Shown here piece by piece: positions 24,539-36,469 of a stretch of DNA of 64,000 nucleotides (positions within the stretch are counted from its first letter, which is position 1; every line of letters starts with the position of its first letter). Under the pieces are notes generated by a model that ran no database searches, was not told the origin of the DNA, and saw only the letters and a program-made list of their open reading frames with translations. Source of the DNA: Prillingera fragicola. Taxonomy: Eukaryota; Basidiomycota; Tremellomycetes; Trichosporonales; Trichosporonaceae. The position numbers were made by a program, and so were the translations under genes. Location: contig BEDY01000004.1 in the NCBI GenBank assembly GCA_002335605.1, positions 186,001 through 250,000 of the forward strand, written 5' to 3'.

Positions 24539-27026
24539 CTAGTGCTTCATCTTCTTCTGCTTCTCGATGGAAGCACGAAGACGCATCTGCTTGTCGCGCA
24601 GCGAAGCCTTCTTCTTCTGCACAACCTTGTTCGAGCTGAGATATAGTCAGTGTCCATTCCCAAGTCACATTCCATAGTACGCACTGCACAGCCATCATGA
24701 GCGGCTTGTTCCTCTGCTTCTCGCGGTTGGTCGAACTGCTGGGCGTGGCCTTCTGGCTCTTGCCCTTGAGCGAACCAAACTTCTCGCGGCCTTCGCGACC
24801 ACGCTTGATGCTCTCCATACGCTCCTCGTAACTGTCCTTGGCCTTTTTGCGGACACCAAGAATTTCAGCCTCGGTCAAGAAGCGGTCCTGCTCGTCGGAC
24901 GCAACGCTGCGCTTGGAAGCCTGGAGCTGAGCAAGCTTGCGCTTGGCAGCCGAACCACCGCCGTTCTCGGCTGCGTCCTGAGCAGCCTTCAGACGGAGCT
25001 CGTTGAGGAGAGCAAAGTCGGCAGGAGTAAGAATCTTCTGCTGGGCAAGCAGAGACATCTTCTTGGCCTCGGTGGCGGCCGAAGGCGCGGCGGAGACGGT
25101 CGATTTGGCGTCATCCTCATCGTCCGAGTCCTCGTCATCCTCGCCCTTCTTTGTCTTGCGGGCCTTCTTCGCGGGCTTGCCCTCGTCCTCCGAGTCACTA
25201 ATGACAAGGTCGTCGTCGCCATCAGAGACCTCCTGCCAGCCGTCCGAGTCAGAGTCCGACTCGGACTCGGCGTCCCAGTTGTCCCATCCGGCCTCGTCGT
25301 CCTTCTCCAGGTCGACCTCGTCGTCACTAACGCCACCGTTGGCCTCCTTACGCATGGCGGCAAAGTGCTCGTCGAGAAGCTCGAGACCCTCGATACCAGC
25401 GGCAACTTCCTTGGTGCGGCCGTATGTTGGCACCTGGCCGTCGATCATACCCATGCTGGCGGCCTTTCCGCGGTCGCGGCGCTTGAGCATACCCGGGTTG
25501 ACCTCACGGAAGAGCGAAAGAATACCACCAGCGGCAGTAGCGACACCCTTGTCCTTGGACTTCTTGTACTCGATGAGGTCACCGAGGAGGTCCTCCTCCA
25601 TACACCAGGGCTGACGACGACACACCTCGCGGATAGAGTTGATACCCGCTGCAATGACCTCGGCACCGACACCAGGGTGAACAAACTCTTGCGCAATCTT
25701 GCGAATCACAGGAGTGAGAACGTCCGGAGGAGTAAGCTCGTGGACCGACTGGGCAAGGGCGACGAGAATGAGAGTGACCTGAAGCTGGTGATAGGTGAGG
25801 TACTTGATAATGTAGCTGTAGAAGCCGAGGACGCAGAGCTTGTGGGCACCCATGACACGCGAGAGCAGCTGCATGATGAGCACCTTGTGCTCGAGCGTGT
25901 ACTGCTTGTCGTGGCGGTTCAAGTTGTCGTACAGCTTCTCGCCAAAGGTCTGAGGGTCGTGAAGCAGTTCCAATGCGGGGAAGTTGACAGCCGTGGGGAC
26001 GGCAAGAGCCTTGTCCCTCCTCCTCTTGCCAGCAGCCTTGACCACTTTGGCCATGTCGCGCGAACGTTTCCTGCCCCCCTTGTTGATAGTGTTGCGGTGC
26101 TCCATTCCCTTGATGTCACGACGGCTCTGGCGCACAACATCGTCTTCGTCACTGGACTCGTCCTCACGGTCGGCGTCCGTCTCAGAGCCGAGGAAGAAGT
26201 GGATGGCCGCGGCCTGCACCTTGGTGTTGGGGTGGAACGCTCCAAGGGCAGCAATCGAGACGGTCTTAGCGTCGGTCCAGATTGCCTTGCGCCAAAGCTC
26301 GCGGACCATCATGACAGCCCAGATGGCCTCGCCACCGACCTCCTTGCCCTTGCCCTTGCCCTTGTTGCCGACCACCTCGGCTCCCATGCCGGCTTCAATC
26401 ATGCCGAAGAGCAGACCCTGCACAACACGGTTAAGACGGTGGTTCTTGGTCTTCTGGTTGGCAGTCTTCAAGTCGGTGAGAATCGTCTTGCGAATGGTCG
26501 AACGAAGATCCTTGCTGACACTAGGCAGAAGCGGGAGGAGAGTCTGGAGAAGCCTGAAAGATGTCAGTTTGCCACCAACACTCAGACCACTCACTCAATC
26601 GAGTCAATGACATCCTTGTTGCGCAGCATTACAAGGTTCTTGACAGCAGTGTCGCGAAGGTCACCCTTGACCTGCATGACACCCCCAGTGCCAAGAAGGA
26701 GAGCGCTGAGCTGGGCAGGAAGCTCCTTGCAGAGGACAGGGTAACAGCCAGCGCACTGGCTGACAAAGGTGATGAGGTCCGCAAACAGATCCATCGACTT
26801 GTCCTTGGATGACGACGACGCTCCAGCGGCAGGAGCCATAGTCTGAAGGCGCAGGAGTGAGGTGTAGTGGTTGTACTGGACCATGAATTCCTCCTTGTAC
26901 GCGATCGGGTCACGCTATACAACGTTAATTTTGCTCCCAGATACGAGCACGTACCTTGATGAGGTTCTGCAGCTGGGGCAGATTGTTTGTGAGGAGCATA
27001 CCCCTCGAGACACGAGACTTGACCAT
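24539..27026 (-). CDS. SDA1: SDA1, 60S ribosome biogenesis and export factor
   Basis: 785 residues from exons 27026-26955, 26914-26595, 26553-24685 and 24635-24539. The N-terminus NNLPQLQNLIKRDPIAYKEE and the HEAT-like middle (ELLHDPQTFGEKLYDNLNRH, HKLCVLGFYSYIIKYLTYHQ, DEYVHPGV-like EFVHPGVGAEVIAAGINSIR) are diagnostic of SDA1. A long acidic stretch rich in Asp/Glu/Ser follows, then a basic region. The last exon encodes SLRDKQMRLRASIEKQKKMK just before the stop, as in yeast Sda1. The protein is nucleolar/nuclear and is needed for late pre-60S maturation, export and actin-linked growth control. Reading through the last intron would give an unrelated tail, so the splice is important. Confidence 0.95.
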
Positions 27027-27521
27027 CTTGGGCAGACTCGTTGTGCGGTAAAGGTGATAGATGTGAGCTGTTGATGGCCATCCAGAACATCTGCACGATC
27101 TGCAGACCTTAGCAGCCGGACTTTTATTAGTTTTTGACACTTTTATCATTTAATCCCAGATACGGTGGCAAATCTGTGCCTGGACTGTGCAGCGCATGTG
27201 GAGGTCAACCACACAGTCAACTGTCACCGATCACCGATAGTCTCAGTCTGGGTGTGCGAGTGTTTTTACCTTTGCACCATCCCTCACCTTCCTCCCAGCC
27301 ACTTGTCACTCGCTTTATTCTATCTTTGCAGTTCTCTCTTCCAACTGATTCTCTCTTTCTCTCGGCTGTTCAAGCTGCCACTGCTACCCCACACCCACAC
27401 ATTCATCTTCGCGTTGATTGTGCTCACTGTCGACTGTTCTCCCTGGCTCGCTCATCTGGGGACCTTCCCTTCCTCCTCCACAGTCTGTATTAGTCGATAG
27501 TTGGCTCAAAATCCACACAGA
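27027..27521. promoter_or_regulatory. Divergent promoter of SDA1 and the orphan Ser-rich gene
   Basis: 495 bases between divergent starts. The half near the plus-strand gene is strongly pyrimidine-rich (CTTCCTC/CTCTC tracts, 27290-27490), typical of fungal core promoters. No specific activator site recognised. Confidence 0.55.
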
Positions 27522-29591
27522 ATGGCGTCTCCTGGACTGTCTCCCAAGCGTCTCTCGCAGACTCCCTCTCAGATTCTTCGAGACCAGCGCCGGATGCTCA
27601 GCAACGAGTCCAAGTGGGTCCTTCCTTCCAGGGAAGACGCTGGTTGGCTAACAAGTCTAGGGGCTGTGGGAACTATCCTCAGTCGGGTCACCAAATTCTA
27701 CATCCCGACTCGTCCGACGAGCTTTCCGAGCGCCAGCCGCTCCTGGGCTCTTCGATAGGTTCGTCGCCATCGGTTGTCACCTCAACCCCCTACTCGTATC
27801 GGTACATCGCCGCTGTCAACTCGTCGGATGATCCCTTTCAGACGCCCTCACGCACAGAGTCATCCATTGAGCAGTCCTTTGCCCACATGAACTCGCCTTC
27901 CATGGAAATCTTCCTCGGACCCCAGCCCCTTCCCTATGTCCACCATCGCCACCCTCTGGGTGCCGATGACACGAAAGCTGCCTGGTGTCCAAAGGGTCAA
28001 AGCATGTCTTCCCTTCCCTCATCCAAGGCCATTCCTGTTCTCCCTGCCGACTCGGGTACTGGGTTCGGCAAGGAAGACGACGCGCACGGCGCCGAGCAGC
28101 CTCCCAAGCTGTCCCAATGGCGTCAGGAGCAGCTCAAGAAGGTCAAGACCCCTCGTCCAGTTCCAGGAGCTCGGGAGTGTCCCTTTGCTCTGCTTCATGG
28201 CCCACTTTCTCTTCCTTATGCTCGCAACCCTAGGTGGGCTAACATTGACAAGAATTGAACTGACTGCCTTCCAGCGGCGTCGATGCCACTGTGGCTGACC
28301 AGAGCTCGTACCTGTCGCATGTCTTTGGCCTTCGCGTGGCCAACACTCCCGACAAGACCAGCAAGATGAATGCCAAGGCTCGAGCTGTGTCTGATCCTGC
28401 TGTTCGCTCCAAGGTTACTCCTGATCCATCACACCGCATTCGCGTGGTCTCCGACTCGGCCACGGGTCGTGCTGTCTCAGACTCGAGCTACGTTTCGTCT
28501 GCTGGTCAGACGGATCCTACTTCAGCTTCGAGAACCTCGTTTGGTTCCCACGGCCGCCCCCTTGTTGTTCGTGACCACAACCAGGTCATTGGCCTCAAGA
28601 AGGACATTCCTCAGTACAGCTCCACCATCTATGAGGATGCCTACAAGTACCCTCCGGCGCGCCAGAGCGATCACCGCTCCAACCTTGGCCTGGGCAAGCC
28701 CCAGCCTTCTGTTCCTACCCTTTCTTCCAAGTCATCTCAGCGCTCGCATTCCGCTACCTCGGGTCGTTACGACGATGCCATCCACTCAGCTAGCAGCGTT
28801 CCCTGGACCCGCTCAGAGGAGCCCAAGCAACCCCCTCCTGCCAAGGATGAGTTTCTCTCTCTCACTCTTGTGGACCCTGTCACAAGCTCCATCTACACCG
28901 TCAAGGTTCCCAACACTGTTCAGGCCAATACCTCCGGCAACCGCCTTGTTTGCGAGCTTGTGCCTACTGGTAGCGCGCTCAGCGCGTCTGCGCTCTCCTC
29001 GAGCAAGGCCGATGCCAGCATCAACTGGAGGGCCAAGTCGCTGGCAACCCCTTCTCACCACCAGCCCACCTCTGTTCAGCCTAGTCCTGCTATCATTTCT
29101 GCCCCTCCCCCTTCTGCTGCAGGATCCCCAGCTCCCGCCAGCAGTAAGGCCGACATTCTCACGGTTGAGCATCTGTATGAGAAGTTTGGCCACAAAGAGG
29201 TGCGTCATTCTGTGGCAAGCGTTGCTAACAGTAGTCTCAGCCGTCCGATGCCAAGTCGTACAGCATCCCCGAATCTCCAGTGAAGATGCTCGCCGAGAGC
29301 ACCGGCCGTAAGATCAACGTTCCGACCGACACGCAGAACAAGAGTGCCCCAAAGAAGAAGGGCCGCTCCTCGGTCCCCGCTGGCAAGTCCCGCTCTGTCT
29401 CGCGTGCCGAGCCCCCCTCCACTTCCAGCTCGACCCGCGCCAAGGGAACTCCTGGCGCTGGCAAGCATCTCAAGCACCCTGTCGATGCCACGCCGCCCTC
29501 CAAGGCGACTGTGGTTTCACCTTCCCCGAAATCCCGCAAGCGTTCGCCGAAGGCTTCAGGCTCGCTCAAGATCAACAAAACTACGGCGTAA
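27522..29591 (+). CDS. Uncharacterised Ser-rich, probably disordered protein
   Basis: 646 residues from exons 27522-27613, 27661-28233, 28275-29199 and 29241-29591. The start MASPGLSPKRLSQTPSQILR follows a pyrimidine-rich leader. The short introns (47, 41 and 41 nt) all preserve frame. The protein is rich in Ser, Pro and Thr with many SP/TP dipeptides. Two stretches look more ordered: SSYLSHVFGLRVANTPDKTS, and a segment EFLSLTLVDPVTSSIYTVKV followed by DILTVEHLYEKFGHKE. The C-terminus is basic (KKKGRSS, KSRKRSPKAS). I recognise no family. The many proline-directed sites and basic tail would suit a regulated nuclear or cytoskeletal adaptor, but this is speculation. Confidence 0.75.
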
Positions 29592-30250
29592 CTCTCTAGT
29601 TCGCCAAGGTCTGTACATAACCCAACTCGTGTTCCCACGACTCTCCTCGCCCGTACTGTATCAAACTCTTCGCCTTCCCTCGGCCTCTCACATTCGACCT
29701 CAAGCCCGTTCTGTTTCGCTATCGTTCCACGCCTCACGACTCACAAACCATCCTGTCATCCCAGACAGCCAACCTCATTCACGCTCCCTGTCGTAGCCCT
29801 AGAGTATCGACAACTCATGTCAGGGACCAGTCCATACGATGATGCATCCACATGTCCATGTGCGCTGGTGTCACAATCTGTAGGACATGGGGGCAAGAGG
29901 TGCGACCGTGAACGACTAACCTCCACCACCATGGTCCTGTGGCGTAAAGCATCGCGCCTCTTCCGCCACCCTCCGTTTGCATGCGACAAAAAGGTATCAG
30001 CGCAGTCTCATCTCTTCGCAGCCTTGCCCCAGCTGCTGCTTTGCCCTGCCCGGTCAACCCAATTGTCTCGCACAATAGCATATGAGTATGAGTAGTACTG
30101 TAACACGACATTATAAAGAGCCGCCTAGCCATGACTGAGTGTCGTGACCCGATAGGCGTATTAGAGGTGGCCGCGCAATGCAAAAGAGTGATATGTCCTC
30201 CCTCCTGACATCATCATGACCGCCGACCGGGTTGTGGAATCTCCAGAAGT
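29592..30250. other. Intergenic between convergent orphan gene and MARVEL-like gene
   Basis: 659 bases holding both 3' UTRs. No convincing gene or repeat. Short frames here have the composition of non-coding DNA. Confidence 0.55.
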
Positions 30251-30927
30251 TTAGTCGACGTAGAGAGTGTTGCGGCGGACACCACCCCAGGCGCGAGCCT
30301 TGAATGCGATACCGACGACGAAAACGAGGGCCAGGAACACAAAGATGGTGTCAATCCAGCCTACAATGACCTGAATGTATTGTCAGCCTCGTCCGAGCTA
30401 CTGCGAGTGGGAGGGGGGGAGACTTACCAGTCCCTTGACGGTGCTGCAGTGTGCAAAGGTCTGGGCCGCGTTACTGCAGCTGATCTTGTCGGTCAGGGCG
30501 GTGAGTGAGGAGACGCCAATGATGAGGAGCAGGAAGCCGATGACGAGGGGGATGAGGTGGGTGAGGATACCGAACGCTGCGTTGTGGCCTGCGACCTGGA
30601 ACGCAATGGTGAGAACCACTGCAAAACCGTTAGCATGGGTGGCAATGGACCGACATTTTGGGCACTTACGGGTCCAGATCGCCGTCCAGACACCGCCCAC
30701 GAGGGTGATGCGGATGCGGTCACGGTAGCCCTTGGTGTTGTGCTTGGGGTAGCCCTCCTTGTTGTACTTTGACACAAGAGTCTGCAAAGAGGGAGCGTCA
30801 GTGATCGACTTGACCACACCTGGACGGTTCAGAGACTCACAGCGCCAATACCCAGGGTGATGAGGGCCAAGAGGAGGGTGAGGGAGAAGAGCACTGCGTG
30901 CGTGATGCGGATGAAACGCTCGTTCAT
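30251..30927 (-). CDS. Four-helix membrane protein, MARVEL-like
   Basis: 169 residues from exons 30927-30841, 30781-30670, 30618-30428 and 30370-30251. There are four hydrophobic helices: AVLFSLTLLLALITLGIGA, a second around RIRITLVGGVWTAIWTLVLT, IPLVIGFLLLIIGVSSLTAL, and VIVGWIDTIFVFLALVFVVG. A loop between helices 3 and 4 has two Cys (CSNAAQTFAHC), as in many MARVEL-type proteins. The C-terminus is short and basic. Fungal relatives sit in plasma-membrane domains or the secretory pathway (Nce102 is the best-known yeast example). The family call rests on topology and the loop pattern, not on a unique motif. It is divergent from the glyoxal oxidase gene. Confidence 0.72.
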
Positions 30928-31840
30928 GCTGGGCAGAGTCGGCGCGTGTAAAGTGTGCAGTGAGTAGGTAGTTTGATGGATGCAGCAAAGTTGAATGGGC
31001 GGGATGAGGAGAAAATCAATGATGGGGGGCTGGGCGGGCTACTTGCCAACAAATAGGACCTGAAGCTTGAAATGGAATTCCCGGAAGAGGACGACCAAAA
31101 CACACGTGACGTCATGAGCCAAGAGATGGCTCGATGCTATGGTAGCGCACGCGAGAGGTCTGGCCCAAGTGGCCCCCACGTCCCCCACCCATGGACTCGT
31201 GCTCGCCAACGGAGGATGGCAACTGCATGCACCCCACGCGCCAAAAGGTCTGGCCAACAGGTTTCCCTAAACAGATCGTCCCGACGCAGACTGAGCACGG
31301 GAGTATACACTGAGCCTGACACTGGGAAGGTGGACAGATTACCGGGCATGCCCTGGGATGTCAAGATCTGCACAATGTTGGGTGTCAGGCTCATGTCCTT
31401 TTTTGTGCATGAGGCTCAGGGTTTTTGCCCAATAAATGCTCCGAGCCCACCACCGCCGTCCCTGGCCCTTCTAGCAGAACATGTGCATAGATGCGGCCAG
31501 GAGAGGCCGAGGGAGCGTGCAAGAGGCGGGCGGCTCCAGCAAGGCGCCGAAGGGTCAAGAGCCGCCGCCTTTAGCACTGGCCTGGGTAGGCAGCACAGCC
31601 CGTGGGCGGTGACTTTAGTTGAACGCTGTGCCTCCATGCATCTTTCTGACTGCCTTGCTTCCGTGCGTCCATTTGTCGTCGCGCGTTTCAATCGCAATCC
31701 TCGTACGGGAAGCACCGCGTCGTGCATTCCTTTCTTATATCTGACCATTTGCTTTGCTAAACCCTCCTTCGTCTCCTCTCCTTGCATAGCGCACTCTCAA
31801 AGCAAAGGCCTTCATTTACACCTGTTGGCCACCGACCATC
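30928..31840. promoter_or_regulatory. Divergent promoter of the MARVEL-like gene and glyoxal oxidase
   Basis: 913 bases between divergent starts. A CACGTGACGTCA segment at 31103-31114 joins a CACGTG and a CRE-like TGACGTCA. The last 100 bases before the oxidase start are pyrimidine-rich. No gene evident. Confidence 0.5.
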
Positions 31841-33686
31841 ATGATCTCCCAGGCGACCTTTGGTTTTGTCCTGTCCCTCGCCCTCTTGAGTGCTCCGTCA
31901 AGTCGCGCACAAAAGGCGGGCACTTTTGAAGACTGGGGAGATCAAAGCAGTGGCGTGAGCGCCCAACAGCTCTTTCTCGGCACCTTGAACAAGCTCTACG
32001 TCCTCGACAAGACCGAGAACAATCCCATCCAGGTCAACGGCCACGCGGCATGGGGTTCAGAGGTGGACGTTGGGTCACGCAAGGTGCGCGCCATGGATGT
32101 CCGCTCCAATGCGTTCTGCGCAGGAGGTACCGTGCTCGGCAATGGCACTTGGATCAACGTGGGCGGCAACTTGGCTGTTGTCGCGGGCAACGGCCCCGCG
32201 CCTGATTCAGGCCAAGCGGGTGACAACGTGTACAAAACGTACGACGGTCGCAAGGCTGTTCGATTCCTGAACCCCTGCGACGACGATACTTGCGACTGGA
32301 TTGATGATCCTGCAATGTACATGACGACGGATCGCTGGTACCCAACTCTGGAGACGCTTGAGGACGGCAGCGCCATCATCTTTGGTGGCTGCACAGACGG
32401 TGGATATGTCAACGAGCCTGATCGCGACAACCCGACCTACGAGGTAAGTCCTCCTCATCGTAGCAAGAGACTAATCAGTGCAGTACTGGCCAGCTCGCAA
32501 CCAACCTCTGACGTCTCTGCACATCTTGCTAGACACCATGCCTGTCAACCTTTTCCCTCTCGTCTGGTTGCTGCCATCAGGCAACATTTTGATCCAAGCT
32601 GGCATGAAGGCCACAATCTTTGACTACAAGAACAATGTCGAGTATCCAATCTCCGACATTCCAGACTGCGTGCGCGTCTACCCCGCCTCTGCTGCTACTA
32701 CTGTTCTTCCAATGACTCCGGCCAACAACTGGACCGCGTCTATCCTCTTTTGCGGAGGCTCCGATATTAACACTTGGATACCTAATGCCAACCTTCCGAG
32801 CTATCCGGCAAGCACCTCGTGTCAGCTTATCAACCCGGACGTTGAGGACAAGTGGTTTGCGGAGGATGCGCTCCCCGGAGGTCGCTCAATGGGAGAGTTT
32901 ATCAACCTTCCAGACGGTCGCCTGTTCCTTGTGACTGGAGCTGCCACCGGCACTGCTGGCTACGGAGCATTTGATTTTGCCATCGGCCAGTCGTACGGAG
33001 ACCACCCTACTCTTGATTCATGGTACTTTGACAAGCGCAAGCCCTCTGGCCAACGCTGGGCAATGGCTGGCAACCTGAACCGGCCCCGCATGTACCATTC
33101 GTCGGCTGTGCTTCTTCCTGATGGAAGTGTCGCCGTGTCTGGCAGCAACCCCAACGCCGACTTTGTCAATGTCAACGACCCTCCCAACGTCGGCAACCAG
33201 GGCACTTACAAGTATGGCAGCGACACGTCGATTGAAATCTTCTACCCCGACTACTACGACCACAAGCGGCCGGCGCCCACCGGCCTGCCCACGACGCTCA
33301 CGTACGGCGGCGACTACTTTAATGTCACACTCACAAAGGAGGACCTCGGTGGCCACACGATCAACATCAACAACACCCAGGCTGTCGTCATCCGTCCCGG
33401 ATTCGCCACCCACTGCATGAACATGGGCCAGCGCCACATTGAGCTTGCCTCGTCGTTCACTACCAACGACGACGGCGGAGCCACCCTACACGTCTCGCAG
33501 CTCCCGCCCAACCCAGCCATTCTCGCTCCCGGGCCCGCGCTCTTCTTCATCGTCGTCAACGGCATCCCCTCGCAGGGCGTCATGATCATGGCTGGCGACG
33601 GTATTATCGGTCAGCACAAGGTTTTGCCCGCCGCGGACCTGCCCCAGTCGACAATCTCGTACGAACAAGCATATCTGAACCAGTAG
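31841..33686 (+). CDS. Secreted glyoxal oxidase-type copper radical oxidase
   Basis: 601 residues from exons 31841-32443 and 32484-33686, with a 40-nt intron. Residues 1-23 form a signal peptide (hydrophobic core TFGFVLSLALLS, cleavage near SRA-Q). The glyoxal-oxidase N-terminal domain and a C-terminal DUF1929 domain follow. The expected active-site set is visible: Cys in NAFCAGGTVLG (about residue 93), Tyr in DRWYPTLETL, the Tyr-His pair in RPRMYHSSAVLLPDGS, and His in ATHCMNMGQRH. The Cys-Tyr pair would form the thioether radical cofactor. These enzymes oxidise aldehydes such as methylglyoxal and supply extracellular hydrogen peroxide. The substrate here is unproven. There are several N-glycosylation sites (NGT, NWT, NVT). 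Confidence 0.92.
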
Positions 33687-33866
33687 AATCTTAGGAGGCT
33701 CGTCGTGTTTGTTGGCGCCCAAAAGCTGTTTGCGGCTTTGGGCCAGGGGATCTGTTGGCTGTTCGTAGAGTAGAGAAGGGTGAGGTAATGAACATGTATG
33801 TCCAATGAACGCTTGTGGTTGCCATTTTCTTTCATTCCATCGTACACCGTCTTACAACAATACATA

Positions 33867-35972
33867 CTACCGGGGCGTAATCCCGAGTACGGTGCGGGTA
33901 GCGCGCACAATGAGAAACTCGCCGCGATCCCTTGCAATAGAGTGGAAGACGAGACGGGCGAGGACCTCGCCAATCTCGACGACACACGCGACGACAATGA
34001 GCCAGATAACGACCCAGGTGATGCGGTGCATGGCGCGCTGATCAATGTATTCGTGGATGATTTCGAGCAGGTCGCCTACGACGGCCAGACGATCGTTGAG
34101 GACCTGCACGCGCGGGCCGATCTCGAGATACTGGTTGATGGCCTCGTAGAGCGGGTAGAGACTTGCTTCAGACCAGAAGAGCTCGGGGGTGTCGAGGATA
34201 CCGCCAATGAGGTTGACGTCCATGCGCAGCTTGAACAGGCGGCCAGTCATTTTGAGGGCCTCAATACGGTTCAGCTGGAGGTGGCCTGTCGTTGAGAGTT
34301 CCTTGGGGAACGACGACGTCAGGGCCAGCGACTCTTGCAGCATTGACTCGTAGATGGACAGCTTTGTCGACTGGGCAATGGCATGCGCAAGCGACAGCTT
34401 GAACAAGTGCGAGCGAGACTTGAAGGCTGGGGCGTTAGTTTGACTCGCAATGCTGTGGCTTACTAAACATGTCGTTGTAGATGCGGGGTGACTCGGCATC
34501 GACATCATACTGGATCGTCAGCACGCAGATCAGTGTGTTGGACACTCACGTCATAGTGAAACTCCTCAATCTCCCAGTCCTCCTCTTTGGAGCCGTGCTG
34601 CCAGATACCAGCAGCCTCACAGTCGGCCATGATGGCATGCTCCTCTCCAGCCTGGAGGCCAAAGAAAACGCTCACACCATACGAGAAGAAGACTGCCTCG
34701 GCAATGCGCTGATTTGAGTGCGACTTGCGACGACGGCGCGGGGGCGAGGGATACCGCTTACGAGTCACCCTCGGTTTGTGCAGCTCGGAAGGCTCCAGAG
34801 CAGTCGACGGCGTGTGCTCGAGATGACCTGGATGCGTCGGCGACATGTGGGTGCCAGGGTGATGATCGTGATGCTCACCGGCGCCGTTCGCGTCACCACC
34901 CTCGTGCTCGACATGGTTGCGCTCCCGGCTTTCGTCAGGATTGCGCAACTCTTCGTGCGTCTGTGGCTCGTGATCCGGGTTGCGCAGCTCCTCGTGTGAC
35001 TGGGGCTGGTCGCCGTCGTGCATGATCCCTTCCATACCCTCGAGAACAGCCTCCGAATTCGGAGGCGAGTGACTCAGAATGTACTCTGACGGATCATGGG
35101 GAGCAACAGGCTCCTCGGTGATGACGGGAAAGTACTCGTCGTCGTAACCAACGTCTTCTGCCTGCGTCATGCGCTCCAGCATGGACACACCGCCAGGCGA
35201 CTTCACAGCAGGAGAACTGCGTATCCTGGTACTCGCACCATAGCCAGGCAGGAGAGGCAGATTGTACACCTGAATTGTCAACACGGAAGGCAGTGCACAC
35301 ACTCACAGCATAGATGCAGTCGTCGAAAACACGGACAACGGCAACGCCGTGCTCACGCCTGAGGAAAGCCTGCAGCAGCTTGAGACGATACCCATCTGCG
35401 GTACTGTACGCCGTAAGACGACGGAGGCCACTCTCCTCGCGTTCACGTTTTGTCATCCTCTCCGCTTCCGACCGCTCGTCGTGGTGGTAGGCTCCGAAAT
35501 GGCTCTGTGAGCTCCTGGTGTGAGGAGTGGCAGCGCCAGACGGACCGGCGGATGACGCCGAGAACGAACGTGGGCGACCAGCGCGCAACAGGTTGACATC
35601 ACTGGGAGACGAGGGGAGCGGCGCGAGCTGGGGGTCCTCGGGAAGCAGAACGTGCTTCTCAGTCGTCTTGGAGGTACGAACGGGAAGCGTCTGCTTTGTG
35701 CCACGGGCTGGAGTGCCCTTGCCAAGTGGGGAGGGGATGCGAGGAGTAGAGAGATTGCGTAAATGAGCTGGAATCGATGCCAGGCTGCTAGGATTGCTTG
35801 GCGACGTCGAATGTTGACGAAGAGACGATGCGGTACGAGCAATACCAGGTAACGTGCCAGCGCTTCGCCTTGGGCCCGCAGCGACAGAACCAGACTTGGC
35901 GCTAGCTGAGCCACTCGAGGCCTTTGGGACTGTGCCCAGAGGTCGCGAGGAGCCTTGATTTGGCCTAGACAT
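33867..35972 (-). CDS. RMD1/DUF155 (YagE) family membrane protein
   Basis: 663 residues from exons 35972-35307, 35269-34550, 34509-34464 and 34426-33867 (exon 3 is only 46 nt). The N-terminus is Ser-rich. The DUF155 domain starts at ADGYRLKLLQAFLRREHGV and DDCIYAVYNLPLLPGYG. It is interrupted by about 180 disordered residues, including two tandem 13-residue repeats (core HEELRNPD), and resumes with FFSYGVSVFFGLQAGEE and IQHG-like AGIWQHGSKEEDWEIEEFHY. The C-terminal part (YESMLQESLALTSSFPKELS, LFKLRMDVNLIGGILDTPEL) ends in a membrane helix (RITWVVIWLIVVACVVEIGE). Yeast Rmd1/Rmd8 are required for meiotic nuclear division by an unclear mechanism; RMND1 is the mitochondrial relative. No mitochondrial presequence is obvious here. 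Confidence 0.87.
34934..35011 (-). repeat. Two 39-bp tandem units within the RMD1-like gene
   Basis: Units at 34934-34972 and 34973-35011 encode HEPQTHEELRNPD and DQPQSHEELRNPD in frame. The copies differ at scattered, mainly third, positions, so the duplication is not brand new. They lie in the insertion that splits the DUF155 domain. Confidence 0.8.
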
Positions 35973-36469
35973 TTGGGTGTTGGGTTTGCTGGGGAGAGGA
36001 TAGATTCAAAGAACAGCTTGCCCCGCAATGTTGCTCTGATATGCACACCTCTGGGTTCAAGCTTGGCCATTCAGGAACATCGTCACTCTGGAGGGAGCTG
36101 CAACCCACCCAGGGAACGGGGACATCAGTGACTCTGTATTTATTTATCACCCCCATTTAGTACAGTGAGATCACTGTGCCCCGGTCCCACTGTCCGATCC
36201 CTGGCTGGCCTGGCTGGCGCCGTCGTCCATGCGGCAACCTTCCCTTGCGTACTCCAAAGTACTGTACATTCATCTCCTGTTCTCTACACATCGCACTACA
36301 TACCCCTTAGACTGCCTTGGCACCACCGATTCCTAGACGGTGTACCAGCTCTTCTCTCTGAACACCGCACAGTAAACGAGTCTCGTCAACGGCACGCTCC
36401 GACAGGTGTGTCGTCACCGACCGTTATCCAACTACCCGACTCCAAACAGCCCGATAAACGACCGGCGCC
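35973..36469. promoter_or_regulatory. Divergent promoter of the RMD1-like gene and SLA1
   Basis: 497 bases between divergent starts. A TATTTATTTAT tract (36136-36146) and a pyrimidine-rich leader before SLA1 are visible. No gene. Confidence 0.5.

Noticed and set aside
25365..26744. 459-codon open frame antisense to SDA1
   Set aside because: Shadow of the SDA1 coding exon; composition typical of antisense frames.
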